From Sinonovacula constricta (taxonomy: Eukaryota; Mollusca; Bivalvia; Cardiida; Solecurtidae), in NCBI GenBank assembly GCA_007844125.1, contig CM017564.1:26460494-26524493 (forward strand): a DNA stretch of 64,000 nt. The letters are read 5' to 3'. The notes beneath the pieces were generated by a model that made no database searches, was not told the DNA's origin, and saw only the letters and a program-made list of their open reading frames with translations. A program made the translations under genes and the position numbers. Positions 24,030 to 37,200 of this stretch are shown one piece after another (position 1 is the stretch's first letter; each line of letters opens with the position of its first letter).

Positions 24030-26286
24030 ATAGACCATTTCAAACCAAGCGTCTAGCCAATCCTATTCCGCTGATCAAGTAGACGCTTTGTGAGAAAATC
24101 TCGCGAGACTCGACCTGTTTTGCAAAACTGGGGGCTCTTCACTTCCGGATTTTGTATTATCTAATTGAACGTAATACAGTGCTGAAAATCATGAAATTGA
24201 CAAAAGTTCAACGTCGAATTACCATAAGTTGCCAAATAGTGCACGTATACAATCATCAATTGAAAGTTAAATAAAACAACCGTAATAAAAACGAACTTAT
24301 ATCACGTCCATTTACATGTTAAATATTAAAGAAATTATAATCATTACCGCCATTAAATTTATCTGGCCACACATGATCATCATCATGATCCCATATTACC
24401 TGTATAATCACCTTTAATCATCATCATCATCAGCAGCATCACCGCCATCACAATCTACATCGTAATCGTCATGGACATCACCGTAACCGTTTTTACCATT
24501 TACATAATAATCATAAACAGCATCGGTATCACCGTCATCATTATCAGCAGTAGCAGCAGCAGCATCACCGTCATTTGCATCATCATTACTTTAGTTACAG
24601 GGGTATGGATCTTTGTCAAGCAAATTTTCTTATGCTTCTAATCTTAGTTGTTATATATCTTATAATGAACAATGTTGTAAATTTGGACAATAGTGTCAAA
24701 ATCCCTATTTCTTAATGCATCGGTCACATAATGCGCTATTACGTATAAATTATTAATAGGAATTCGTGGACTGCGATTCAAAATCTGCATACAACTTTTG
24801 ACTTTACTTGATTTGCAATTATTTGAATGAGGGTCTACACGCCTGGCTACGTCTTATATTCCCATTCATGGCTTGAATGTTCTATGCCAAAATGTGGTCT
24901 AAAGTGGGCCCTACCGGATACTTAATTTTTGTACCCATTTTAAAGATAGAAATGTATTAATTTAAGTTTTGTAAATTCATATTACCGGGTATGTTTCTCT
25001 ATGGGCGTGGGTCCCTTTCATACCATCATAAAGTTCTACTCTAATTGAATCCCTAATTTTATGACATGAGCGGACACCCCAACTAATTAAGCTAATTGGC
25101 AGTTTTATGACACCTTGTTTGTCTAGTGGACAGGAAGTGTGACCGTGTTTTGGCGTCTTTTCCCCTTCGCAAGAATTAACACATGCATCCGCTATGCAGC
25201 TGTGTATGAAACTGTCACCATATGGCAGTCGTGTGGTTTATGACCTTCACCATTTACAGACTAATATGCATTGACTTACGCGAGGACAACAAAAAGGACA
25301 AAACACTAAGGTCTACAATATCTTTTTTGGCTCATAAAAGGACCTAACGCTATATTTAGCAGTACCCACAATGGTGCACTCTTTCCCAACCCCACTATTT
25401 TTTCGTTAAGGAAGAGGAAACGTGGATGTTGGGATTTCAAGGAACACAATCTAATGTATATTTTCATCTCGTGTTTATTGCAAAGGTATTATTTCAATAT
25501 CTCGCCTATTCTTTTGTAGTTAATCCATACCTTAAATATAAATAATTCCTTTATAAAAATGATAATGATCATTCAATGGACTAAAGAAGTTTGTAAGGAT
25601 ATTTATATAAGTAAAAACATGCGCAGTCTGAAATATTAATACATAGTAAAGTTTCCCCCCTCCACTCTCACTCTTTTAGAACTTATATTTATGCCGCGAA
25701 GGTAAATCGTCAATAACGTTGCATATTTATTCATAGCACACGCCGTTCACGTGTACTTATCATTTTTAATCTCTCAACAGTACCCAACGTTCACACCCTC
25801 TCTATCTTCTAAATGGCAGCTTGAAGACAATTATCGATCGATATCATGTTACACAGTATTGTGAAATAATGGGTCGGTCAATTTGACACAAAAATATTTC
25901 TTTTCGGCGACTTCAAATGATAGTGACCGTCGATTGTTTCCCAGAATTTTCTTTGTTGTTGCAGTGTTAGCCAGAGAGCCCTCCGCGCCAGAAAGAAATA
26001 ACACCGCATTTATTTTTTACAACCTTGAAGAAATTAAAATCAAAGTGATGTAATAGTGACTCCATGTTATAAGTGCGTGAACAATGTTGTTAACAGCCGT
26101 TAATTGGCGCTAATATGTGCAAACCGAAAAAAAAACCCAACTTGTTTTCAAAGAAAGTACGGACACAAATGATGAAATCCTTTGCGCAAGAGCCCCCAGT
26201 TTTGACAATCGAAAGAAAACAGGTCAAGTCTCTCAACGCGAGATATAAATCGGCGCATGCGCACTGGATGTTTGAAATGGTCTATT
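24030..26286. mobile_element. Large TIR element, about 2.25 kb
   Basis: Sequence at about 24030-24140 (AATAGACCATTTCAAAC to AAAACTGGGGGCTCTT) is the diverged reverse complement of 26183-26286 (AAGAGCCCCCAGTTTT to GTTTGAAATGGTCTATT). The inverted arms are about 105-110 bp and the outer ends fit TA|GACC...GGTC|TA. No transposase is recognisable inside, so it is non-autonomous or decayed, or it is a pair of oppositely oriented single repeats. Confidence 0.6.
24410..24595. repeat. Imperfect (ATC)n trinucleotide tract
   Basis: Many ATC/CAT and GCA trinucleotides, for example CATCATCATCATCAGCAGCA, with frequent interruptions. It lies inside the 24030-26286 element. Confidence 0.8.
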
Positions 26287-26429
26287 AACACCTTCTCAAC
26301 AGGGTACAAGCAGTGATTAGCCGACCGCGTGACATTTCTGGTGTACGCGACAGACTGATCTAAAAATAGCTGCACTTGTGTTGCTACGCAGAGGTTAAAC
26401 TAGCCTCAGGGAAGATAATTACACGGCCG

Positions 26430-26556
26430 CTTACCGCTTCGCGGAGGAGTTGCTGCTTAGAGGTTAAAATGCGCTGAAAACTACTGGGGGACATTTAACT
26501 GCCGCTGCTTAGAGGTAGCCGCTGCTTAGAGGTGCCGCTTCGAGAGGTTTTACTGT
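26430..26556. repeat. Possible pogo/Tigger-type terminus fragment
   Basis: GCTGCTTAGAGGT is repeated several times and the segment ends CGAGAGGTTTTACTGTA. Read on the minus strand this is TA followed by CAGTAAAACCTCTCG, resembling a Tc1/mariner-pogo class end. No matching opposite end was found. Confidence 0.4.
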
Positions 26557-26567
26557 ACATCAAGATA

Positions 26568-27423
26568 CAGTCAACTCTCGTTATCTCAAATTTCAAGGGA
26601 CCGTAGTAAATAGTTTGAGATATCCGAAGTTTGAGTTATCTGAATTTAAGGATAGTTTGTGTAAATCTTAAAAATCTTACCTGCTACACAATGACTGGTA
26701 ATGACTGAAATTCCTTTTTATATCTGCCACTGTTAACTAAGTTTCTTCAAGTTTGAGTGGTTTTGCATGTTTAAAGTGTTATTGGGTCCTTCACTGGATT
26801 GCTCAGCTGCAAGAAAGTTTAATGTCGATTTGACTATCCCCCAAGTACTAAGACCGGGTCCTTCATCAGATTGCTCGACACTTTCTCTTGTCTGGTCTAG
26901 TGGAAGAATGATAAAGTCACTAACGCGACCTCTCATTTTATTTACAAGTTGAGAAGGCCGTGTCAACAAGTTCTCAAAAACTGTTACAACAACAAGTACA
27001 AACTGAAACACTTTAATAAGCGTTAATTGATTAACGAAATTGTTGTTCATTAAATCGGCTAATTAAATAATAATCGATTAACCTCTTCTCTAAATTACGT
27101 GACATCCTGATTGCCGATAATTAGCGATAAAACTCGCGCCCAAATCTTCGCGGGTTCCACGGTAGGTGTGAAAATCACTATTGTTGCCGTTTTGCATCTT
27201 ATAGCAAATTGAAGTTTGAGATAGACCAACTGATTTCAACAGTTTTATACGTGTGGGGACAAAAAATTTAGTTTGATATATCCGATAATTTGACACATCC
27301 GAATTTGATATAAGCGGAGTCAAACTATATAGAAACTATAGGGGAAAAAACGGGACCGTAGAAAACAGTTTGACATAACCGGAAATTTGAGATAACCGAT
27401 TTTGAAATAACGAGAGTTGACTG
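26568..27423. mobile_element. pogo/Tigger-like TIR element, 856 bp
   Basis: Left end CAGTCAACTCTCGTTATCTC and right end its reverse complement with minor changes, flanked by TA (26566-26567 and 27424-27425). Sub-terminal repeats of TTTGAGATAT/TTTGAGTTATC type occur at both ends. The open frame at 26733-27050 on the minus strand has no transposase motif I can identify, so this is treated as non-autonomous. It ends about 345 bp upstream of the coding start of the adapter gene. Confidence 0.85.
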
Positions 27424-27562
27424 TATTATCTATGCTAGAAGTGTGTGGTGTGCATGTGTATTTTTTCTGTTGTAGCTGCTGTTGTAGTGTTGTCAAAGAA
27501 AATATTAACCCCAATTTAATTTCATCAAAATTGTCATTTATTCATTGTTTTATTTATTTCAG

Positions 27563-27590
27563 CCATACAGAACAGAGCGACAATATTCAG
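27563..27590 (+). other. Possible 5' untranslated exon
   Basis: A good acceptor (TTTTATTTATTTCAG) precedes this 28-bp stretch, and CAG|GTAACC follows as a donor-like site. The coding start lies 180 bp downstream. Alternatively the 5' exon simply runs from 27563 to 28282. No promoter motif was identified with confidence. Confidence 0.3.
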
Positions 27591-27769
27591 GTAACCAGCA
27601 ACAAGGAAAACAACCAGTATGGTGCTTGTGCAAGACCACCATGTCATATTCCCAATATTAAACAACTATAAACGTTACACTTATAAATATAATAACAATA
27701 GGCAGTGACCTAGATTAATGCTGGAGACATAACTCGATATAAAAAGAACAAATATATAACAGTGCAACA

Positions 27770-28282
27770 ATGAGTTTCAGTGATGGGTCTTCCTCCAACG
27801 TGTTGCTTTTATATGATGGCACAGACGATGATGTACGAGGCTGGGGTGGTTTCATTATAGAAGCCCTAAAGGCACATGTTACGGTCGCTCACATGTGCAT
27901 GGACTCGTGTCAACCAGAACGAGCCTTTAAAGGTAAACATTATGACGTCATCGTTATTTTGGTCTCTCAGGAAGCGTGTAACATTATGACGCAATCATCG
28001 GGAAAGTGGGACCAGTGTTTATCACAGAACGGCAAAGTTGTGGCGTTGACACTAGGCCTTACAGACGATGACGTTAACACAATGATTAAGCCTTCGATAC
28101 CGAGTGCTGATTCGTGGAAGTTTCTAGAGATTACAGGGCAGGAAGAGGACAATGAGAAGATTATAGCAGATATTGTGCAATTAGTTCGACAATCTCAACA
28201 GTCTCAGAGAATGCCAAGGGTGCGTTCAGCAGGAAAGAGAAAATCGATAGATATCCGTTTCTTCCCGGAGTCTGTGAGACAG
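27770..28282 (+). CDS. Adapter exon 1: TIR-like domain
   Basis: Residues 1-171. The start codon follows GTGCAACA, and no in-frame upstream ATG continues into it. NVLLLYDGTDDDVRGW opens the domain (first strand and helix). HYDVIVILVSQEA is the central buried strand and KVVALTLGLTDDDV the next. SWKFLEITG and a final helix close it near residue 140. The residues after that (RVRSAGKRKS) are basic linker. It lacks the catalytic features of NADase TIRs that I would look for, fitting a scaffold role. The donor is CAG|GTGAGT, phase 0. Confidence 0.9.
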
Positions 28283-31200
28283 GTGAGTGAGGTCAATCTA
28301 GTTACAGTTAAAAAGGTGGCATGCGTCAGTTTGGACCATTATCCCCGCCCGACCTCAAATTACCAAATAAGTCATTGTTAAATGTAAAGGTCCTGCAAAA
28401 TGTTGTTCATTGATGTTCTAGATCTGTGTAAACAATGAATCATAAATCCCCACTAGTCGTTGCAAACAGTGTTTTATTCCATCCGATCCACGCTGCAGAT
28501 TTCCATTTTTAAATTAAGAAAACCACATGACAACTAACTTTAGTGATCGCGTTATACTGTCATCCACCAATCGGAACACCTCGGATAATTCACGAATCAT
28601 CTCTCGGATCAAACTCCCCGCAGTGATTACTTCCCTTGACAATACATTATATCACTGCCACCAGCAAGTTTTTCGCCCAAATACAGGCGGATAGTTTTTT
28701 TTTTATTTTTATTTTTTTTCTGGACTTATCTCCTCAAAATATAGTATCTTTCCTTTAAAAATATTAATTTATCATATTAGAAATAAAAAGTAACTTAAAA
28801 TATGAAAAAATATGAAATTATGAAAGTCAATTTTTTAAGTTTATGGAGGCCGCCATGTTTACTTCACGTGATACTCTATCGTCACGTGATCCTTGCTGGG
28901 GGCAGAGATTTAAGTAGCAACGCGTGACGTAATCGCTGTGAGGAGATTGCTCTCGGATGTATGTAGGTAGTCGGATCAACTCGGTCATTTCCCTAAATGG
29001 GACTTATTTTGTTACAGACGTCAAAACAATGATGGCAGCTCGGATGACAGCTCACTCTAGCACGATGCCAGTTAAACTTCAATTTGTGGCCGCTTCAAAT
29101 TTAAATCATCCAAGTTTAATTTTCAGAGCGCATCAAACAAAACAGCTGTCAAACGACGCCATTGTTTATGTTTTGTGCGAACTACAATTAGGCATATTCT
29201 TCCGACTTTCGGCGAACAAAACGATCGTGATTTCTTTAAGTATCATTGCACCAGATACATCCGAGGGATGATTGTCCCGTGGACGGAATTATCCGAGGAG
29301 TTCCGATTGTGTCATCCACGTAACCCGCTCTGGTGTCCTTTACTCTAAGCAGAGACCACTATCGTGCTTATTGATTGATTTGGAAAGAATGGACTTTAAG
29401 AGTTTTTTGTTGTTGAGATTTTTACCATTTTACAATATAGGTAGTGTTATAAACCGTCTTTACTAAGATTAAAGTATGGGTTTATGCAGAAAATAAGCCT
29501 AAATTCCCCAAAGCAGTGATAAGATATTATTACACATATTTGGTATAGGCAAACTGTTTGGGACCATCTTAAGATAAACTATTTTTAAAGGAATTTGGCC
29601 ACATATTTACTTAGGTACATCACACAAAGACAAAATAAAAATATAGAAATAAAGAAATAAAATAATAAATATTTGACTAACTGTGGCCAGGTGGCTCCAA
29701 GACACCAGTTGCTCCGCGGATAATGCGTAAAGTCTTGGTCTTGCTGTGCCTTTGGTCGTACATGTGAATTTTTTCTGAGGCCAAAGTGGGAGATTTTCAC
29801 TTGCGCAGTGGGAGATTTGTAACTTTCGCATAAACAAAGAATGAAGTTATCTCTCAAAGTAGGGAGATTCCTGAAAAAGTGTAAAACAGCCCTCATTTCC
29901 AATTCTGAACCTCAAAAGTGAGAGTCTCCCTCCAAAAGTGGGAAAGTTTACATGTATGCCTTAGGTACATTTCTTACAGTCAACATAAAAATGAAGAATT
30001 GGTGGTTTTTAGTATGGTACCTGAAGAAGGTTTACTACATGCTTTTTGGCCAATCATAGTGAAGAAAGCACGGTGTTTGTTAAAATAGTCAAGCTGTGTC
30101 TTTGGTTGACTGATAAATTGTTCGTGGGAGATCCACAATGATATATTTATATTTTTTTAAAAACTTGTATCCCATGTTGACGTCTAGCACGATGAGACCA
30201 TACTGATGGTGTTGCTGCAGCCCCTACCTGAAGGCACCACTGTACAAATCAGCGTAGATAACAAGGATGGTCCAAAACACGAGGCGGTCCGTTTAAACCA
30301 ATTCTCATTCTCCTTCAAAGCCCCAGGTAAGCTCTTTTATTTGCATTTCTTTTCCATTCATTACTTTGATTACCTTGCAGACTCATGCATCGGCGTACTC
30401 CTCACACCGGAAATGCAATCACAACATTTAAACGGATTAGTTAATGGCATGTTGACAAAGCCAAGAACGTTATTTGCTTAAGGCTATTTATGTATTTTCA
30501 TACAGTGCTTTAAGGGCTACATTTATTAGACTTTCATAGCAAAAAAAAAACTTTCTCAAATCTGGTTTCGCAAATCATGGACTATATAAGATTCATAAAA
30601 CCGACACTGGTAGAGAAATGTTTTCTTAAAATACCACTTCCGGAAACAGCGTCCAGAATTATTTCTTCCTTATAAAGTTTCACAAAACTGCTATTGTGTA
30701 CACATATGCTGTTCGCTTTGTGTGTTTAGGGGTTAAGGCAAATGATAAATTTTGCCTTGATGAGGTCATGCACAGGTCTATTGTAGAAGCAGTAGATGCA
30801 TGAATACATGTGTAAATTCAATACATGTGTAAATTCGCTATGAGACTAAAGGAAATGTTGCGATCACAGCCTAGTTATTAACACGTATCATTGTGTGTAA
30901 AGGTAATCTTGCTATGATTTGTCTACATATTGTACATAGGGTTGTATTATATGCTTTATGGTTTATGTATGATATTTTCAGGAAATAGGTTAGAATAGTT
31001 TAAATATAGTTTATCTCTTCACGTCTAGGGGAAATAAAATATTTTATCTTGTGTTAATATGTCATGCTATCCTCTAGTGTAATGAATTTATAATACTTAA
31101 AAATGAAACTAGATATAAAGTATTGACGAACAAGTTTTAAAAGGTTTTTAATGTAATGCCTCACACTGTAAAATTTTATGTCAGAATTAAATGCACTCCA

Positions 31201-34200
31201 CTTTTAGCTCACCTGAGCACAACCTGCTCAAGGTGAGCTTTTGTGATACCGCTTGTCCGTCGTTTGTCGTCAACATTTTAGCTTGTGAACACACTAGAGA
31301 CCACATTTATAACCCAATCTTCACCAAACCTGGTCAGAATGTTTGTCCGGATGAAATCTTGAATGAGTTTAGTATTGGGTCACATGGGGGTCAAAAAGTA
31401 GGTCACTAGGTCAAATCTTAGAAAAAGCTTGTGAACACACTAGAGACCACATTTATAACCCAATCTTCACCAAACTTGGTCAGAATGTTTGTCAGGATGA
31501 AATCTTGAATGAGTTTAGTATTGGGTCACATGGGGGTCATAAAGTAGGTCACTTGGTGAAATTTTAGAAAAAGCTTGTGAACACAATAGAGGCCACATTT
31601 ATAGCCCAATCTTCACCAAACTTGGTCAGAATGTTTGTCTGCATGAAATCTTGGATGAGTTTAGTATTGGGTCACATGGGGGTCAAAAAGTAGGTCACTA
31701 GGTCAAATCTTAGAAAAAGCTTGTGAACACACTAGAAGCCACGTTGTTTATTTAGTTGTTCTACAACACAAACAATCATGTACTGGTTTCGTTTCTCTCT
31801 TTTAGTTTTTTTGTGGCTATTGCCAGTAACATTTCTGTCATAAAGTTAATCATGTATTTTGTAATTCAAATAGTCAGTTGCACTTCTTTAATTGAAACTA
31901 ATCCTCAGTTTATACTTCACAGAAAGTACTTGCCAAACTGTTACCATCAAAATATAAACCATTACAGCTTTAGAACTCAAACTGTTTGTCTAAGTCACAT
32001 TACCAGAAATAATTTTCCTCGGAACCTTACCAAAGTTCCCATCATTCATAGCTGTTTCATGCAAATATACAAAAATGGAGCATTGTGACATACATAGCTT
32101 CCTTTTGTTTGTGAGCTTTATGTGTTACTTTCGTAATCAAATGGCAACTGATATAGCTTCATGCACGATGTAGCTTCCCTTAGTAAGCATAACTTTCCGT
32201 ACGGTATAGCTCCCTTTGGAATATAGCATAACTTACCGCACGGTATCGCTTCCCTAGGAATATAGCATAACTTACTGTACAATATAGCTTCCCTTAGAAT
32301 ATAGCTTTCAATAAGTTAAAGCATAGCTTCCCAAAGGATAAAACATAGCTTCTCATGGGATATAGCTATAATATAGCTCCCAATAGGATATAGCATAGTT
32401 TCCCATAGACTATATAGCCTCCCATAGGATATAACATAGCATCCCATCTCATAGAATATAGCATAACATCCTATAAATATAGCATCCCATAGGATAAAGC
32501 ATAACATCCCTTAAATATAGCATCTCATAGAATATAGCATAACATCCTATAAATATAGCATCCCATAGAATATAGCATAACATCCTATAAATATAGCATC
32601 CCATAGGATATAACATAGCTTCCCATACAATATATCTCCCCATAGCATACAACATAGCTTCCCATAGAATATCACTCCCCATAGGATATACATGTAGCAT
32701 AGCTTCCCATAGAATATAGCTTCCAATAAGATATAGCATAGCTTCCCATAGAATATCGCTCCCCATAGGATATACATGTAGCATAGCTTCCCATAGAATA
32801 TACCTCCCCATAGGATATACATGTAGCATAGCTTCCCATAGAATATAGCTTCCAATAAGATATAGCATAGCTTCCCATAGAATACAGCTCCCCATAGGAT
32901 ATACATGTAGTATAGTCTACCCAAAGAATATAGTTTACAATAGGATGTAGCATAGCTTCCTATATATTATAGCTTCAAATAAGATATAGCATAGCTTCTC
33001 ATAGAATATAGCTTTAAATAGGATATAGTTTCCCATCGTCTATAACATTCATATGATATACATGTAGCATAGCTTCCCAAATCAAATAGCTTCCCTTTGA
33101 ATGTAGCATAGGTTCTTTTTAAATATAGCTCCCCAGAGGATATAGCATAGCTTCCCATATATAATAGCTTCTAATAAGATGTAGCATAGCTTCCCATAGA
33201 TTATGGCTTCCAATAAGATATAACATAGCTTCCTATAGAATATAGCTTAAAATAGGAAATAGTTTCCCATATTCTATAACACCACATATGATATATATAT
33301 ATCTTAAATCAAATAGCTTCTAATAAGGTATAGCATAGCTTCCCAAAGAATAAACCTCCCCATAGGATATACATGTAGCATAACTTCTCATAGAATATAG
33401 CTTCCAATAAGATATAGCATAGGTTCCCATAGAATATCGCTCCCCATAGGATATACATGTAGCATAGCTTCCCATAGAACAAAGCTTCCAGTAAGATACA
33501 GCATGGCTTCTCATAGAATAAACCTCCCCATAGGATATACCTGTAGCATGACTTCTCATAGAATATAGCTTCCAATAAGAAATAGCATAGCTTCCCAAGA
33601 GTATAGCTTCCCATAGGATATACATATGGCATAGCTTCCCAAAGAAAATAGTTTCTCATAGGATGTAGCATAGCTTACTATAGAATATAGCTCCCACGTA
33701 GGATATAGCATAGCTTCCCATAGATAATACTTTCCAATAACATTTAACATAGCTTTCCATAGAATTTAGCTCCCCATATATTACCACAAAGCTTCCCATA
33801 GATTATAGCTTGCAATAAGCTATAGCATAGCTTCCCATAGATTATAGCTTTCAATAAGATATAGCATAGCTTCCTATAGAAAACAGCTCCCCATATGAGC
33901 ATAGCTTCCCCCATATAGCTTGCCATAGGATATAGCATAGCTTACTGTAGAATACAGCATAGCTTCCCATAGAATATAGCTTCCCACCAAATATAGCTTC
34001 CCACCAAATATAGCTTCCCAGAGGATATAGCATAGCAACCCATAGAATATAGCTTCCCACAGAATATAGCTTCCCATAGAATATAGCCTCCCATAGGATA
34101 TAGCATAGCTTCCTATATACTATAGCTTACCATAGAATATAGCCTCCCATAGGATATAGCATAGTTTCCTGTAGACTATAGCTTACCATAGGATATAGCT

Positions 34201-37200
34201 TCCCATAGGATATAGCATAGTTTCCTATAGACTATAGCTTACCATAGGATATAGCTATCCATAGGTCTATCTGGCGGAAGCTGTATATAGTTTCACAGGC
34301 CTGGCCAGAAATTACAGACAATTGTTACATTGCAAGTTAAAATGCACCATAATGTCTATACACTGCATACACTTGGTTTGTTAGAACTTCTATGCATTAT
34401 ACCTTAATGCAGTAGTGAATCATCCATGTTCAGGGAATGTGCAGATGTCATGTACACATTGACAGATCACTCAGTGCCTCTTGATGACAAGGCAGTCCTT
34501 TTTCCTGGTACTTTAAGAGTTCACTTCCACTGTCACAGCTTTTCCAACGATTAGTGTTAGTCAACATTTACTTTACTGCTTCTACATATTTTAATAACAT
34601 TTACAAAATTTCAGTTACCAGTTCATGACCTAATGCATAGAAAACAAGATGAACTGATCGAGACTCAGCAGCAAATGCTGTAGAACCTAATTAAATATTT
34701 CCCAGCAGGAAGTGGATTCACGCTAATTGCCTAAGCCTAATCACTTTGTGGTAAGCACACTAAGAGATAAACTGCAGTATACCATACATTGAAGTGGTAA
34801 CTGTAGTGTCCAAAATGACACCCTTACAACTCTACCACTTTAGGTAGAGTGTGCATTAACATAGTCTTATGAATACAAGTACATGTACCGGACCTGATAG
34901 TAGAGCGTCACCTTCAGGTACGGGAGGCCACAAGTTCAATCCCCGTCCGGGACATACTAGAATCGTTCAAAATGGTAGTGATACAGCTCCCTTGCAAATG
35001 CTCATGAAAATATAAGGGTAGTTCCATGACTGGTTGGCCCGGTGTCGGGATAATGTGACTGGGTGTGGTATCATGCCAGGTGTTCACGGCACGCTATACA
35101 CAGTGAAAGGCAGCACTATATCTGCTTCAGGTGGACACCGTCTCCAGATAACTGAAATACTATTGGTGAGACGATAAACCCAATAAACAAACAATCAAAC
35201 TCTCTCTGTCTGTCTGTCTCTGTCAACTAAAAAAATACAACCAACCAAATAAGATACACTGTTCATTTTGTTTACGGATGAGCCAATCATTTTATTTATT
35301 TCTGTGTATTTATTCTTTGTTCATTTATCAATTTAAAAAATATTGCATTAAAAAAAAAAAAAAAAAAAAAGGCTTCAAGAGCTTTCCAATGGTGTATAAC
35401 TTATGCTTTTGTACAATTCATCTGAAAATCCATTGAAGTTACAATCAACGATTGCGATACACATTCTTTCAGCTTATAATAATCCCTTTTGGCTGCCCAC
35501 TTCCTGTGTAGAACAAGGTCTCGAGTACCTGGAGCAATATGCAGTTAATAGTCCAGGACTTACATTGTGCAGTCAATTTAATGGTATAAACATAGGAACC
35601 TTTGACCAAAGTCCAACATCTTAACCAAGCCACAGACTCTCTTGAAGACAAGTTAAATGTGTTAAAGTAATTCCAATAAAATAACAACAGACTTTATCAA
35701 ACATGATAACATAAATACATATGACAAACAACATGGCACAATGAGCATTGGTCAGCATGTGATACATTCAAACAGACAATGATCAATCCTTTATTGTATA
35801 TTTTCTTTTGTTGATACCACTTGCTTGTTCCATTTTCTGCAAGTCTTTGACAAGAAGAAACAAAACACAATACTTGTACATGTATATACTTGGGAGTTAT
35901 GGAACATAAAATTGTTACATGTATATACTTGGGAGTTTAGGAACATAGAATTGTTACATGTATATACTTGGGAGTTACAGAACATAAAAGTGTTGTATGT
36001 ATATACTTGGGAGTTATGGAACATAAAATTGTTACATGTATATACTTGGGAGTTACAGAACATAAAAGTGTTGTATGTATATACTTGGGAGTTACAGAAC
36101 AGAAAAGTATTGCATGTATATACTTGGGAGTTATGGAACATAAAATTGGCCTGTTGTCATGATATTTTCTGCAATAACATGACAAAGTGTACAAAGCATG
36201 GCATTGCAGTGAATGAAACAAGGTGCTCAGTAAATTCGTCTGTCTCAATGCTTTAATTATAAACTCAAATTATAAACAATGCACTGGTTTGTATACGCTC
36301 ACAATATTGTCATCCTCTCCTCATCTTATGGTTTCAACCTTAACTGTAGGTGAAAACTTTCATTCAAATTTGTCAACCCCTAAACCTGTGTCATTGGTTT
36401 TACATCAATTTCTGCAACCCAACAATAAAATGACTTAACTATAATTTCATAAAACATGTTTTACATTATTTTTGCACTTGCTCCTTTTTCCTTTTTTTAG
36501 ACCATGCAGCTGGAAGGGCCAAGATCTATGTGTTTGTTGATGGCAGTAAGAAGTTCCGTCATAGTTTACGTTACCCTCGACCATGGATGGATGCCTATAT
36601 GTGTCCCCAGTTCTTGTGTCAGCTGCTGCAGAAGGAAGACCTTAGACAGTTGGACCTGTTCCTTGCCAGTATCTATACCAGCAGTGTGCCTCATGATCAG
36701 GCCCTTACCCGTATGCTGACGCCCCAAAACATCCTGTCAAATACTGGAAGTGAGTATAACAAGTTTACAATGATATACAGCTGCGGATCCATACCAGTCT
36801 ACACTGTTTCATGTGAAACAGTCAAAATTCCTGAAGCTAATTTTTCAGAGGCCTCAAATAACTGGTTTCAAGCCCTGACCCCAACCACTGCTAAGCATAT
36901 TAGCTAGGCAAATAAAGATAATTTTGTGTTATCAAATGTTGTTGTGTGTGCATATGTTTCTCGTGTATTTTGCTACATTTGTAAACATAGTATGTCATTT
37001 AAACAGAAGTTGTGTTCTTTTTACAATGAAACAATTTGTTATACTTGAATGGGACCTAGGACTGGCTACATGATTCCCCGCTGTAACTGTGAATAGGCCA
37101 AATTTACGGTCTGGATCTGCCCCTGATATCCTTTAGTTGTAACACTCTTGCCAAGATGAACTTTTTTCACCATTGACTTAAATTCCAGTGAATATATTAA

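Noticed and set aside
32316..34077. Many minus-strand frames with YSMGSYA-type repeats
   Set aside because: They overlap in different frames across an irregular minisatellite. There is no consistent start and no known domain.
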